From contig NZ_JBEVVA010000003.1 of NCBI RefSeq assembly GCF_049639735.1, positions 372,001 to 436,000 on the forward strand: a DNA stretch of 64,000 nucleotides, in the 5' to 3' direction. Shown piece after piece: positions 34,261 through 41,521 of the stretch. A model generated the notes under the pieces. The model did no database searches, was not told the DNA's origin, and worked only from the letters and a program-made list of their open reading frames with translations. The stretch is from Elusimicrobium simillimum. Lineage in GTDB: Bacteria > Elusimicrobiota > Elusimicrobia > Elusimicrobiales > Elusimicrobiaceae. Both the position numbers and the translations under genes were made by a program. Within the stretch, counting starts at the first letter, position 1, and each line of letters begins with the position of its first letter.

Positions 34261-34907
34261 TTATTGGTTAATCATTTGTTTTTGTGTGGTTTCCATATAT
34301 TTAAGCGAGCCGCGCTTAGCGCCAAACAGGTCTTCTATAAATGACGTATAAGCCTTAAATTTACGAGGAAAGTCTTTTTTAGGCCAGGGTAATATGTGCC
34401 CTTCAAATAAAAATTGTGAAAGTAAAAGCATAAGTTCCATTGCCTCATAAGGGTAGTCTGTCTTAAAAGACCCCTCTTTTATGCCTTGTTCCAGCACCTT
34501 TGTCATTACGGGGGTTATGCGCATAATAGCCACAACAAGCGTTTTTTGAAACATTTGCGTATTGTCAACTTTTTGTATTTCCGCTATGGCCCTGCGTTTG
34601 GGGTGGATTTATGGTATTTGAAAGTGGTAACTTTATGCAGTTTTTGCTCGGCGGTAAGTTTAGGGTCGTCCGCGATAGACTGGATTATCTTCACGCCTAC
34701 ATCCATAAAACGCATGATAATAGCGTCTAACAGTTCTTCTTTAGATTTGAAATAATGGTAAAAAGTGCCCTTGGCTATGACGGCGGTATTTATTATGTTT
34801 TCTACTGTGGTTTTCTCATAACCTTTGGTTGTGAAAAGATTTTCGGCTATGTCCAAAATCTCATTTTTGCGTTTGTCGTGTTTTATGGTAGTTTTAGTTT
34901 GTTTCAT
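34261..34907 (-). pseudogene. TetR/AcrR-family regulator, frameshifted
   Basis: The N-terminal part is a typical TetR helix-turn-helix (EILDIAENLFTTKGYEKTTV, GTFYHYFKSKEELLDAI). Its frame ends early after KYHKSTPNAGP near 34584. The C-terminal ligand domain continues in another frame: PKRRAIAEIQKVDNTQMFQK and on to the end at 34261, again with a normal TetR pattern. One extra base near 34605-34618, around a CCCC run, explains the break; the repaired protein would have about 215 residues. The start at 34907 fits an AGAGG site and lies downstream of a good promoter (TTGAAA-N17-TATACT). It may be a true loss of function or a sequencing error. Confidence 0.8.
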
Positions 34908-34934
34908 AGCGCCTCTGGGGTTTTGCGTATTTAA

Positions 34935-34963
34935 AGTATAAGACATTTGCTTCTATATTTCAA
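34935..34963 (-). promoter_or_regulatory. Promoter of the TetR-family gene
   Basis: On the minus strand TTGAAA (34958-34963) and TATACT (34935-34940) are separated by exactly 17 bases. It excludes the in-frame ATG at 34946 as the start because that lies between the boxes. Confidence 0.7.
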
Positions 34964-34986
34964 GTAAGCGGATATAAAAAAAGGTC

Positions 34987-35015
34987 TTGATTTTTTGGAA
35001 AACAATTGTTATATT
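34987..35015 (+). promoter_or_regulatory. Divergent plus-strand promoter
   Basis: TTGATT (34987-34992), a 17-base spacer and TATATT (35010-35015). The palindromic operator begins three bases after the -10 box and covers the expected transcription start. Confidence 0.65.
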
Positions 35016-35017
35016 TT

Positions 35018-35040
35018 ATTAGACCGACGGTCGGTCTAAT
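35018..35040. promoter_or_regulatory. Palindromic TetR-type operator
   Basis: ATTAGACCGAC and GTCGGTCTAAT form a perfect 11+1+11 palindrome, a form typical of TetR-family operators. Its place on the start site of the plus-strand promoter means that a bound repressor would block the transcript running to about 35312. Confidence 0.85.
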
Positions 35041-35312
35041 TGTATGGTAAGGGTTAAAATACCGCGTGTTTATGGCGGTATACCGTGTATAGGTTGGGGT
35101 AAAAGGTGTTTTGAAATCACGGTAACGGGGGAAAGGGCGGCGCGGGCGTTGCCAAGCGTCCGCGCCGCAAATGGCCAGGCCGGATTAATTTTAGGGGTAA
35201 AACTAGTCCGGCCTTCATCGGGCGGCAGGAAGGCGTAAGTGTTTTTGAAGATGTTTCGTCGAGGTGGGTTGAAGGATACACAAAAAGGTCCGCGTAAGCG
35301 GACCTTTCTTTT
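35022..35312 (+). ncRNA. Candidate structured transcript of about 290 bases under the TetR operator
   Basis: A promoter and operator precede this segment and a strong terminator ends it, so it should be a transcription unit. It contains stable hairpins: GGCGCGGGCG with GCGTCCGCGCC (near 35137-35165) and AGGCCGGATTA with TAGTCCGGCCT (near 35176-35218). The only frame is 35044-35238 (64 codons) without a ribosome site and without recognisable similarity. It could be a regulatory RNA, a small protein gene, or the remains of an exporter that TetR once controlled. I recognise no RNA family. Confidence 0.35.
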
Positions 35313-35316
35313 GTTG
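35281..35316. terminator. Bidirectional terminator
   Basis: AAAAAGGTCCGC pairs with GCGGACCTTTC around GTAA, with T residues on the plus strand and on the minus strand. It serves the candidate transcript and the methyltransferase gene at 35333. Confidence 0.85.
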
Positions 35317-35332
35317 CCAGATAAAGATTAAT

Positions 35333-36043
35333 CTACTTTTTTTGCGCTATTATTCCGATGGTGTCAAAGTATTTGCCGCCCTCGGCCTTCATCATGTCCA
35401 CGTCTCTTACGGCGTAAGGGTTGCTTGATTTCAGCCAGTCTTGCCAAGCTTCAGCGTGTGTTTTGAGGGAGAACGCTTCTTTAACCTCGGCCCCTTTAGC
35501 TTTTTGCCAAAGTTCGTTCCACCACTGTACGGAGTAAAAGAACATGTCGTCCTGCCAATAGGGCTGCATTTCCGACGGTACGCCGTTGTCAAAGTTTTTT
35601 TGCAGGCCGGGTATTGCTATGCCTACTATGCCGCCCGGTTTAAGCAAGGGTAAAATGTGCGTTTGCAGGTAATCTTGGCCGGAACCAAAGTAGTGGTAAG
35701 AGTCTACGCTTATCACCGCGTCAAAGTAATTGTCCGCGAAGGGCAGCGGTTTAGACGCGTCTACGCTAAGGGGGATAATTTGGTTTTCAAACCCCATTTC
35801 CTTAAAACGTTCGTAGTTTTCCGTAGGGGTAATCCACAGGTCCGCGGCAAATATTTGCGCACCTGTAAGTTTAGCCAGAGCCAGTGACGTCAAACCTTTG
35901 CCGCAGCCTAAATCTAAAATGCGCATATCTTTATTTAATTTTATTTTACCCAATAATTCTTCAAGTAAAAGTACGGCGTTGGGGCCCATCATATTGTCCA
36001 GCATAAACTGCGTGTTTTTATTTTTGTCTTCAAAAAAGTTCAT
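35333..36043 (-). CDS. SAM-dependent methyltransferase
   Basis: A 236-residue class I methyltransferase. Motif I is LDLGCGKGLTSLALA near residues 44-58, with an acidic Asp in FAADLWI after it; DAVISVDSYHYFG and LKPGGIVGIAIPG form motifs II and III. Aromatic-rich segments such as YSVQWWNELWQKAKG near residue 175 are shared with a paralog at 40615-41376, which is alike along the whole length. Substrate unknown; the pattern suits a small-molecule methyltransferase. It is 9 bases downstream of the alpha/beta hydrolase gene on the same strand, so the two are probably co-transcribed. Confidence 0.85.
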   Translation of the reverse strand: MNFFEDKNKNTQFMLDNMMGPNAVLLLEELLGKIKLNKDMRILDLGCGKGLTSLALAKLTGAQIFAADLWITPTENYERFKEMGFENQIIPLSVDASKPLPFADNYFDAVISVDSYHYFGSGQDYLQTHILPLLKPGGIVGIAIPGLQKNFDNGVPSEMQPYWQDDMFFYSVQWWNELWQKAKGAEVKEAFSLKTHAEAWQDWLKSSNPYAVRDVDMMKAEGGKYFDTIGIIAQKK

Positions 36044-36052
36044 ATATTATCC

Positions 36053-36868
36053 TTATTTATTATTTATTTCTTTTATAACAGCGGCTAAATCATCCGCATA
36101 CCAAAAAACATAGTTATGATTACCTTTGTTATATGTAAAACGCATGATAGCAGGGTTTCGCCTTACAAGCTTTTCAGACATATAATACGGCGCAATAGTA
36201 TCGTCTTTTGAGTGAAACATATAAAACGGCGTTTTAACTTTGGCTACCTTAGCGGCCGAGTTCATTTTATGTTTAAGCGGCAAAAGCGCAAGCATGCTGA
36301 GCGCGGGTTTTTCTATACTTTGGTATCTTTGTACGTCGCGTATAGAAGAAAACGTGCTGCCCACTATAAGCGCTTTGTAGGCATTTTTAGAGGCCGCGTC
36401 TATAGCTACCGCGCCGCCCATTGAGTGTCCCATCAGAATAATGTCTTTATCAGTTAAATTAAACTGTTTTTTTACCGCGTTTATAACAGACTGTAAATCT
36501 TGGTAAATAGCTTTTTCCGACGGTTTGCCCGTACTTTTACCGTAACCGCTGTAGCTGTACGCAACCAGCGTGTTGCCTTGCCCGCGTAAAATGCCTATTA
36601 AAGGTAAAAGAGTAAAGTCATACGCGCTGCGGCCGTGGCTTAGTATTATTACAGGTTTTTTAGGGTCTCCTTTATAAAACCAGGACACAATTTCCTGCCC
36701 GTCTTCGGTTTTTATAATCTGCTCAATTCCGCCGGATTTTTCTATAAAACTTTCCAGCGGGGCCGAGGGGTTAAAAACCAAAGTGTCTTCTAAACCCGAA
36801 ATACGTATAGCGGCAAAAAGTATAAGCCATATAACAACGCAAATTAAAAAATATTTTAATGTTTTCAT
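36053..36868 (-). CDS. Alpha/beta hydrolase with N-terminal anchor
   Basis: A 271-residue protein with one membrane helix (residues 5-25) and an alpha/beta hydrolase domain: oxyanion region SHGRSAYDFT, nucleophile elbow GHSMGGAVAI, acid HSKDDTIAPYY and final His in KGNHNYVFW. YSYSGYGKSTGKPSE is typical of the BEM46/ABHD13-like subgroup of membrane-anchored serine hydrolases. The substrate could be a lipid or peptide ester; this is not determined. It precedes a methyltransferase gene by 9 bases. Confidence 0.88.
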   Translation of the reverse strand: MKTLKYFLICVVIWLILFAAIRISGLEDTLVFNPSAPLESFIEKSGGIEQIIKTEDGQEIVSWFYKGDPKKPVIILSHGRSAYDFTLLPLIGILRGQGNTLVAYSYSGYGKSTGKPSEKAIYQDLQSVINAVKKQFNLTDKDIILMGHSMGGAVAIDAASKNAYKALIVGSTFSSIRDVQRYQSIEKPALSMLALLPLKHKMNSAAKVAKVKTPFYMFHSKDDTIAPYYMSEKLVRRNPAIMRFTYNKGNHNYVFWYADDLAAVIKEINNK

Positions 36869-36979
36869 AAGGGTATTATACTAAACCCCGTCTGAAATAT
36901 GGCGTATATGTTTTGCCCTTTACTGTAAAAATTTTACCAGTTATATTTGGCCGCGCCTACCTACTTTATAATTATTAAA

Positions 36980-37015
36980 TAAAAAAGCGGTACGGGCATT
37001 TTGCCCGTACCGTGT
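36980..37015 (-). terminator. Terminator of the CD3324-family gene
   Basis: CGGTACGGGC pairs with GCCCGTACCG. On the minus strand it is followed by a run of T (AAAAAA on the plus strand). It starts four bases after the stop codon. Confidence 0.85.
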
Positions 37016-37018
37016 GTG

Positions 37019-37294
37019 CTATCTGTTATATTTTATCTTAGCAATAATCTTGTATACCGCTTTGTCAGACAGAAAGTATTGTTGTGATAACTTTTCTACA
37101 CTTACGCCTTTTTGATAACTGCGAAAGATTTCTTTATTTCTTTCTTCCGTTAGTATTTTACTTTTAGTAATTGCGCCCCAAGGTTTTTTAGAACCTGTTT
37201 TTAAGGGGATGTATAAGTACTGTCCTTCAATATGGTTTTGCAGTTCCCGCAGTAATTTGGCGGGTAAGATATTTTTTGCTTTTACATAGCTCAT
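37019..37294 (-). CDS. CD3324-family / Mor-like transcriptional regulator
   Basis: A 91-residue protein beginning MSYVKAKNILPAKLLRELQ and containing IEGQYLYIPLK, ERNKEIFRSYQKGVSVEKLS and YFLSDKAVYKIIAKIK, the pattern of the CD3324 family. These are small helix-turn-helix proteins related to the Mor activator, mostly seen in Firmicutes; the second half carries the likely DNA-binding helices. A target is not evident: no gene follows before the terminator. Its 5' region is 140 bases long with a small upstream ORF and a long-range hairpin, which suggests regulated expression. Confidence 0.82.
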   Translation of the reverse strand: MSYVKAKNILPAKLLRELQNHIEGQYLYIPLKTGSKKPWGAITKSKILTEERNKEIFRSYQKGVSVEKLSQQYFLSDKAVYKIIAKIKYNR

Positions 37295-37324
37295 TATGCT
37301 CTCCTAAATTTGAACTTTAAGACG

Positions 37325-37368
37325 AGCAAAGGCTACTTAATAAATTATCATTTATGGCAGCCTTTGCT
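37325..37368 (-). promoter_or_regulatory. Leader hairpin upstream of the CD3324-family gene
   Basis: AGCAAAGGCT and AGCCTTTGCT form a perfect 10-bp stem with a 24-base loop in the 5' region of the mRNA. The 5' arm on the mRNA lies inside the small upstream ORF (37348-37374), so ribosome movement over that ORF would open the stem. Confidence 0.55.
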
Positions 37369-37374
37369 ACGCAT
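37348..37374 (-). CDS. Possible 8-residue leader peptide
   Basis: ATG to TGA codes for MRSKGCHK. AAGGA lies about nine bases before the ATG, a good ribosome site. The ORF overlaps the first arm of the hairpin. This layout recalls attenuation or translational control by a leader peptide. No direct evidence of translation. Confidence 0.35.
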   Translation of the reverse strand: MRSKGCHK

Positions 37375-37439
37375 AATGACCGATTCCTTATAAATGTTAG
37401 TCTTGATAAGACATCTCCTTAGTTAAAATACTTACTTAA

Positions 37440-37468
37440 ATTATAACGCTTTTAACACGCAGCGTCAA
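37440..37468 (-). promoter_or_regulatory. Sigma-70 promoter of the CD3324-family gene
   Basis: On the minus strand TTGACG (37463-37468) and TATAAT (37440-37445) are 17 bases apart. One of the best promoter matches in the window. Confidence 0.8.
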
Positions 37469-37489
37469 ATAAAGCGGAGCTTTTAATTT

Positions 37490-38221
37490 CTATTTATATT
37501 CGCCGTCATTAAATTTTAATGAGGAAGTATTTTTTGTTATTACCGGTTTTACTTCTGGGCAGGTTTGCCCGTCTTCTATAAAAGCATTGTCAAATATTTT
37601 TTTTGTTACAGCTTTTACAGTAAGGTTTTTATAAGAATTAGTTTCTTTGTTTGAAACAATAAGCGTTTTTACTGTTTTTGTAAAATAATCTTCGCATGTG
37701 CCGCCGTACATGCCCTCCGTTTCTAATACCGGTAAATCTTTTAGAATACGTACAATTTTGCCGTTTTCATATGTGAAAAGAGAAAGGGTTTCTTCTGTAA
37801 TAGGGTTTGCTCTGCTCTGGCCAGTGTAGGTAATTCTTACGCCGAAAGCCCGGCTGTCTTTTTTTATATCATAGGCCGCGGTGTCTATGGAAACCCCGGT
37901 AAGGGGCATTGTATCGGTTGCGGCGCTCAAATCTCCGTCAAATGTTGCGGCAATTTTACCTGTTTCGTTGTCTATAAGATACAAATATAACTGGTGTTCC
38001 TGCGCTTCCCAGCTATCTTCCTGCGGTATAATTTGGGCTAATATTAATATAGAAAGAGCGGGAGTGTATGGCCATGTTTTTTTCGCTGTTAGATCGGGAG
38101 AGTATTGGGTACTGTCAATATGTAACTGATTAAGAATAATATCTTCTTTCCCAGCAAAAATACCGCTGTGGACATGTGTCAAAAAAGTAAAAGAAATAAA
38201 TAATAGTAGTAATTTTTTCAT
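37490..38221 (-). CDS. Hypothetical exported protein
   Basis: A 243-residue protein with a signal peptide (MKKLLLLFISFTFLTHVHSG, cleaved near HSG). The mature part is mainly predicted beta and acidic, with three Cys (YGGTCEDYF and GQTCPEV among them). FDGDLSAATDTMPLTGVSID and SLFTYENGKIVRILKDLPVL suggest a repeated beta fold reporting or comparing values, but no family is recognised. Solitary gene, on the strand opposite to ogt with a 77-base gap, in which both promoters should lie. Confidence 0.65.
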   Translation of the reverse strand: MKKLLLLFISFTFLTHVHSGIFAGKEDIILNQLHIDSTQYSPDLTAKKTWPYTPALSILILAQIIPQEDSWEAQEHQLYLYLIDNETGKIAATFDGDLSAATDTMPLTGVSIDTAAYDIKKDSRAFGVRITYTGQSRANPITEETLSLFTYENGKIVRILKDLPVLETEGMYGGTCEDYFTKTVKTLIVSNKETNSYKNLTVKAVTKKIFDNAFIEDGQTCPEVKPVITKNTSSLKFNDGEYK

Positions 38222-38298
38222 ATGATTATTATATAAATTGACAATAATATTTCCAAGTGATATAGTAACTTTGTATTGTACAGTTAACGGGGGGTTGT

Positions 38299-38868
38299 AT
38301 GGCAGTTAAACAAAAAGCAGAAAAAGAAATTTTTTATACTATGGACTACTCTTCACCCATAGGCGCTTTGCTTATGGCAAGCGACGGTAAAAATATTACC
38401 GGGCTTTGGATGAAAGGACAAAAGTATTATGCCGCCACGCTGCCCGCGGGCGCGGTAAAAAATGCGGATTTGCCTGTTTTTAAAACCGCCGCCAAGTGGT
38501 TGGATAAATATTTCGCGGGTAAAAACCCGCCTCTTTCAGATTTGCGTCTGGCGCCAAAGGGCAGCGACTTCCGCGCCGAAGTGTGGAAGATTCTTTGCGA
38601 AATACCCTACGGCAAGGTTATCACCTATGGCGATATAGCTAAAAAGATTGCTAAAAAAAGCGGTAAAAAAACAATGTCCGGCCAGGCTGTCGGCGGGGCT
38701 GTGGGGCATAACCCAATTTCTATTATAATACCGTGCCACCGTGTTGTGGGGGCAAACGGCAGCTTGACAGGCTTTGCCGGCGGCGTGGGTAAAAAGGTTA
38801 AACTGCTGGGGCTTGAAGGCGTTGATATGAGCGGGCTTACGGTTCCCAAAAAAGGCACCGCTGTTTAA
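38299..38868 (+). CDS. ogt: Methylated-DNA--protein-cysteine methyltransferase
   Basis: Repairs O6-alkylguanine by moving the alkyl group to its own Cys. The 189-residue protein has the active-site motif IIIPCHRVVGANGSLTGFAG near residue 142, a preceding helix-turn-helix (FRAEVWKILCEIPYGKVITY, then GDIAKKIAKKSG), and the N-terminal ribonuclease-like fold. Ends with KVKLLGLEG. It is a single gene, convergent with psd, with a GGGGGG ribosome site at 38288-38293. Confidence 0.94.
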   Translation: MAVKQKAEKEIFYTMDYSSPIGALLMASDGKNITGLWMKGQKYYAATLPAGAVKNADLPVFKTAAKWLDKYFAGKNPPLSDLRLAPKGSDFRAEVWKILCEIPYGKVITYGDIAKKIAKKSGKKTMSGQAVGGAVGHNPISIIIPCHRVVGANGSLTGFAGGVGKKVKLLGLEGVDMSGLTVPKKGTAV

Positions 38869-38873
38869 ACTAC

Positions 38874-39737
38874 TTATAATATCTTCCCCAACTCCGTGCC
38901 CATGGTAACGGGAACGTTTTGTTTTAGAGAGTCGCCCAGTACAACTTTATTTTTAGGAAAAATACAGATAACCGTGCTGCCTAAAAAGAACATTCCCAGT
39001 TCGGCGCCTTTTTTTAGAAAAATATTTTCCGCAGTATAGTCAAAGGTTTTTCTTTCGCCGCTTTTTGCAGATAGCGTCTCACCGGTAACAACTAAAGATA
39101 TGCCCGATACTACCGCCGCGCCCACAAGCACAACGGTGAATTTGCCCAGTTTGTCATTACTAAAAAAACATACCGCACGCTCATTACGCGCGAAAAGGCT
39201 GTCTACTTTTTTTGCCACCAGCGGGTTAACTGAGAACAAACAGCCGGGTATATATATAACTTTTTCCAGCTTGCCGTCGCACGGCATGTGAACGCGGTGG
39301 TAGTTGCTGGGCGCTAAATAAGTGGTGGCGAAGATGCCGTTTTCAAATGGTTTGCTGTCTTGCTCATTTCCGCCAAGCAAGGTGTTTAAACTGTAATAGC
39401 GGTTTTTAGCTTGTAAAAGTAAGTCTTTATCTATATTACCAAACTCGCTAAGCGTGCCGTCGGCAGTGTGGATAATGGCATGAGGCTCTTGGGCTATAGG
39501 GCGCGCGCCGTCTTGCAACTTTCTTACAAAAAAATCATTAAAACATTTAAATTGTTTTACATCTTGTACTATAACTTCAGTCATGTCCACATTATAGTGT
39601 TTGATAAATATTTTTATAACAAAAGTGGTAAGCGCCCCCAGGTCCGCCTTGGCAAAAGCGCCTATAACTATTGAAATAAATTTTTTAGGTATTAAATATT
39701 GTATTGCTATTTTAATATTGTCAGTTAATGAAGACAT
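38874..39737 (-). CDS. psd: Phosphatidylserine decarboxylase proenzyme
   Basis: Makes phosphatidylethanolamine; the proenzyme cuts itself at Ser in the LGST motif to form a pyruvoyl group. In this 287-residue protein LGST is found in GMFFLGSTVICIF near residue 253. NDFFVRKLQDGARPI, IIHTADGTLSEFGNID and TTYLAPSNYHRVHMPCDG are conserved segments, the last with the His of the active site. The length matches the bacterial PSD-I type. A GAGGG ribosome site precedes the start. No pssA is near. Confidence 0.94.
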   Translation of the reverse strand: MSSLTDNIKIAIQYLIPKKFISIVIGAFAKADLGALTTFVIKIFIKHYNVDMTEVIVQDVKQFKCFNDFFVRKLQDGARPIAQEPHAIIHTADGTLSEFGNIDKDLLLQAKNRYYSLNTLLGGNEQDSKPFENGIFATTYLAPSNYHRVHMPCDGKLEKVIYIPGCLFSVNPLVAKKVDSLFARNERAVCFFSNDKLGKFTVVLVGAAVVSGISLVVTGETLSAKSGERKTFDYTAENIFLKKGAELGMFFLGSTVICIFPKNKVVLGDSLKQNVPVTMGTELGKIL

Positions 39738-39821
39738 TGTTTCCCTCTATGTTATGTAAATTTGGCGCGGCAAGTTTATATTATAAATTATTAAAAGTTT
39801 ATAGCGGTAAATAAAATATAG

Positions 39822-39865
39822 TTGACAAACTGATAAGGTACCTGTACAATATAATCAGGTACCTT
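39822..39865 (+). promoter_or_regulatory. MarR promoter with overlapping two-part operator
   Basis: TTGACA (39822-39827), 17 bases, TACAAT (39845-39850). AAGGTACCTG (39835-39844) and CAGGTACCTT (39856-39865) form a perfect inverted repeat with an 11-base gap that contains the -10 box. Each half has its own palindrome AGGTACCT, centred 21 bases apart, or two helical turns. Binding here would block transcription of the MarR gene, so autorepression is likely. Confidence 0.88.
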
Positions 39866-39936
39866 TCTAATTGTATTATTAGAAAATCCAACCGGGGCCG
39901 ACGGGCCCTGCGGTTTTTACCGCGAAGGAGCAGTAT

Positions 39937-40545
39937 ATGACAGAAAGAGAAATAAGTTTAATGGAGAAGTTTGTGCGTGCCGGCGCGCTTATGCACAGGA
40001 TGCACCACCATATGCATCATATGGCGGGCGGGCCTTTTGCTAACGCGCACAGGGGGCAGGGCAGAGTGCTTGCGCTACTCAAAATACAACCTAATATAAG
40101 CCAGAAAGATCTTGCCTATCTTTTAGATTTAAGAGCGCAGTCACTTAGCGAGCTTTTAGCTAAACTTGAAAAAAACGGACTTGTACAGCGCAGCGCCTCT
40201 GAAACAGACAGGCGCTCTATGAATATCAGCCTTACCCCCGCTGGGGAAGAGGCCGCGTTGCAAGGAGAGGAAACGTCAAAAGAAGACTTTTTTTCTTTTT
40301 TAAGCGATGAAGAAAAAACTAATCTTTCAAACATGCTTGATAAAATTATTGAAGGATTTGGGGATAGAATATCCGAAGGAGAAGAACATGGCGGGCACAG
40401 ACATCATTTTTCACATTTTCACAGACATTGTGGAGGTTTTGAGAGAGAAGACCACGGCGGCGGCCACGGAGAAGGCTGTGAGCGCGGCCAGCATCATGAA
40501 GGTATGACGGGACATTTTAGAAGAGGCCCCGGCCGCAGGAGATAA
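39937..40545 (+). CDS. MarR-family regulator with His/Met-rich ends
   Basis: A 202-residue protein. The central part (about residues 35-140) is a MarR winged helix: QGRVLALLKIQPNISQKDL, DLRAQSLSELLAKLEKNGLV and SETDRRSMNISLTPAGEEAA. The N-terminus has LMHRMHHHMHHMAGG, and the last 55 residues contain twelve His and two Cys (for example GGHRHHFSHFHRHC). Such tails bind transition metals, and the His plus Met mix suggests copper, nickel or zinc. An AAGGAG ribosome site lies upstream. The gene is alone, so the regulated partner is not visible; autoregulation is likely from the operator. Confidence 0.88.
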   Translation: MTEREISLMEKFVRAGALMHRMHHHMHHMAGGPFANAHRGQGRVLALLKIQPNISQKDLAYLLDLRAQSLSELLAKLEKNGLVQRSASETDRRSMNISLTPAGEEAALQGEETSKEDFFSFLSDEEKTNLSNMLDKIIEGFGDRISEGEEHGGHRHHFSHFHRHCGGFEREDHGGGHGEGCERGQHHEGMTGHFRRGPGRRR

Positions 40546-40555
40546 GATAAATTGT

Positions 40556-40596
40556 GTTAAAACTCCGCTGTTAAATATAACAGCGGAGTTTTTATA
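40556..40596. terminator. Bidirectional terminator
   Basis: AAAACTCCGCTGTTA pairs with TAACAGCGGAGTTTTT, between the MarR gene and the convergent methyltransferase gene. Confidence 0.9.
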
Positions 40597-40614
40597 TGAG
40601 CAAAGAAATATATT

Positions 40615-41376
40615 TTAATTTAACAACTTTTGCCACCAAGACGCCGGCTCAGGGTTGTTTTCCGCTTTAATAACTTCCGCCGCCAGGCCTATTGTGTCAA
40701 AATATTTGCCGCTGTCCGCCTTCATCATTTCAATATCGTGTTTAACAAAAGAATGCCCGCTGGCCAGCCAGTCTTGCCAGGCCTGCTCGTGGCATTGCAT
40801 GGAAAATGCTGCGGTAATTTCTATATTTTTTGATTTTTGCCAAAGGTCTTTCCACCATTGCAATGAATGAAAGTTCTTTTCCCCTTGCAGGTAAGGTTCC
40901 ATTTTTGCCGCCAATTCAGCGTCGTTTTCATCTTTGCGGCCGGGTATGCCAATGGCTATAACACCGCCTTTTTTAACCAGCGGGACAATGTTTTTATCAA
41001 GGTAGCCCGCCGCTGTTCCAAAGTAGTAATAAGCGTCTATAGAGATAACGGCGTCAAAAAAGTCCTCGGCAAACGGCATGGGCTTGGCCGCGTCAATCTG
41101 CAGGGGAAAAATCTGTTTTTCCAGGCCAAGCTGCGTGAAACGTTTAAGGTTATCTGTGGCGGATATCCACAGGTCGGCGGCAAAAATTTGCGCGCCCGTT
41201 TCTTTTGCCAGGCAGACAGATGTCAGGCCTGTGCCGCAGCCTAAGTCTAAAATGCGCATATTTTTGTTTAATTTAAGCTTGTCCAGTAGTTCCTTAAGTA
41301 TTATAAGCGCGTTGGGGCCCATAAGGTTGTTTTTTATAAATTGTGTGTTTTTTGCCTCATCTTCAAAAAATTTCAT
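40615..41376 (-). CDS. SAM-dependent methyltransferase, paralog of 35333-36043
   Basis: A 253-residue class I methyltransferase with LDLGCGTGLTSVCLA as motif I (residues 44-58), DAVISIDAYYYFGTAAGYL and VKKGGVIAIGIPG. Nearly every segment has a counterpart in the product of 35333-36043, including the opening FFEDxxKNTQF and the aromatic run LQWWKDLWQKSKN, so the two arose by duplication. It is 17 residues longer at the C-terminus. Substrate unknown. A GGAG ribosome site lies upstream; it is a single gene. Confidence 0.85.
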   Translation of the reverse strand: MKFFEDEAKNTQFIKNNLMGPNALIILKELLDKLKLNKNMRILDLGCGTGLTSVCLAKETGAQIFAADLWISATDNLKRFTQLGLEKQIFPLQIDAAKPMPFAEDFFDAVISIDAYYYFGTAAGYLDKNIVPLVKKGGVIAIGIPGRKDENDAELAAKMEPYLQGEKNFHSLQWWKDLWQKSKNIEITAAFSMQCHEQAWQDWLASGHSFVKHDIEMMKADSGKYFDTIGLAAEVIKAENNPEPASWWQKLLN

Positions 41377-41477
41377 AATATTCTCCTGGAAGTTTTCTTC
41401 TAGTTAAATTTTATAACTTAAAACCCGGGAGCAGCACCTACTTCTTATTTATCAAAAAAGAAAGCGAGGTAATAAAT

Positions 41478-41513
41478 CCCCCCCTTTCAAATAATTTGAA
41501 AGGGGGGGGGGAA
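41478..41513 (-). terminator. Terminator-like hairpin after ppa
   Basis: CCCCCCCTTTCAAA pairs with TTTGAAAGGGGGGG around TAA. The right arm has a run of ten G, a likely spot for length variation. It lies eight bases downstream of the minus-strand ppa stop. Confidence 0.65.
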
Positions 41514-41521
41514 GATAATTT

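Noticed and set aside
35044..35238. 64-codon ORF downstream of the TetR operator as a normal gene
   Set aside because: No ribosome site and no recognisable similarity, and it spans two strong hairpins. Kept only as part of a candidate transcript.
35022..35312. Known RNA such as RNase P RNA, tmRNA or a riboswitch
   Set aside because: The conserved cores of those RNAs (for example the P4 strands of RNase P or the tmRNA tag frame) could not be found.
39866..39936. Riboswitch in the MarR leader
   Set aside because: Only two small stems (GGGGCC/GGGCCC and GCGGT/ACCGC) in 70 bases; the operator already explains regulation.
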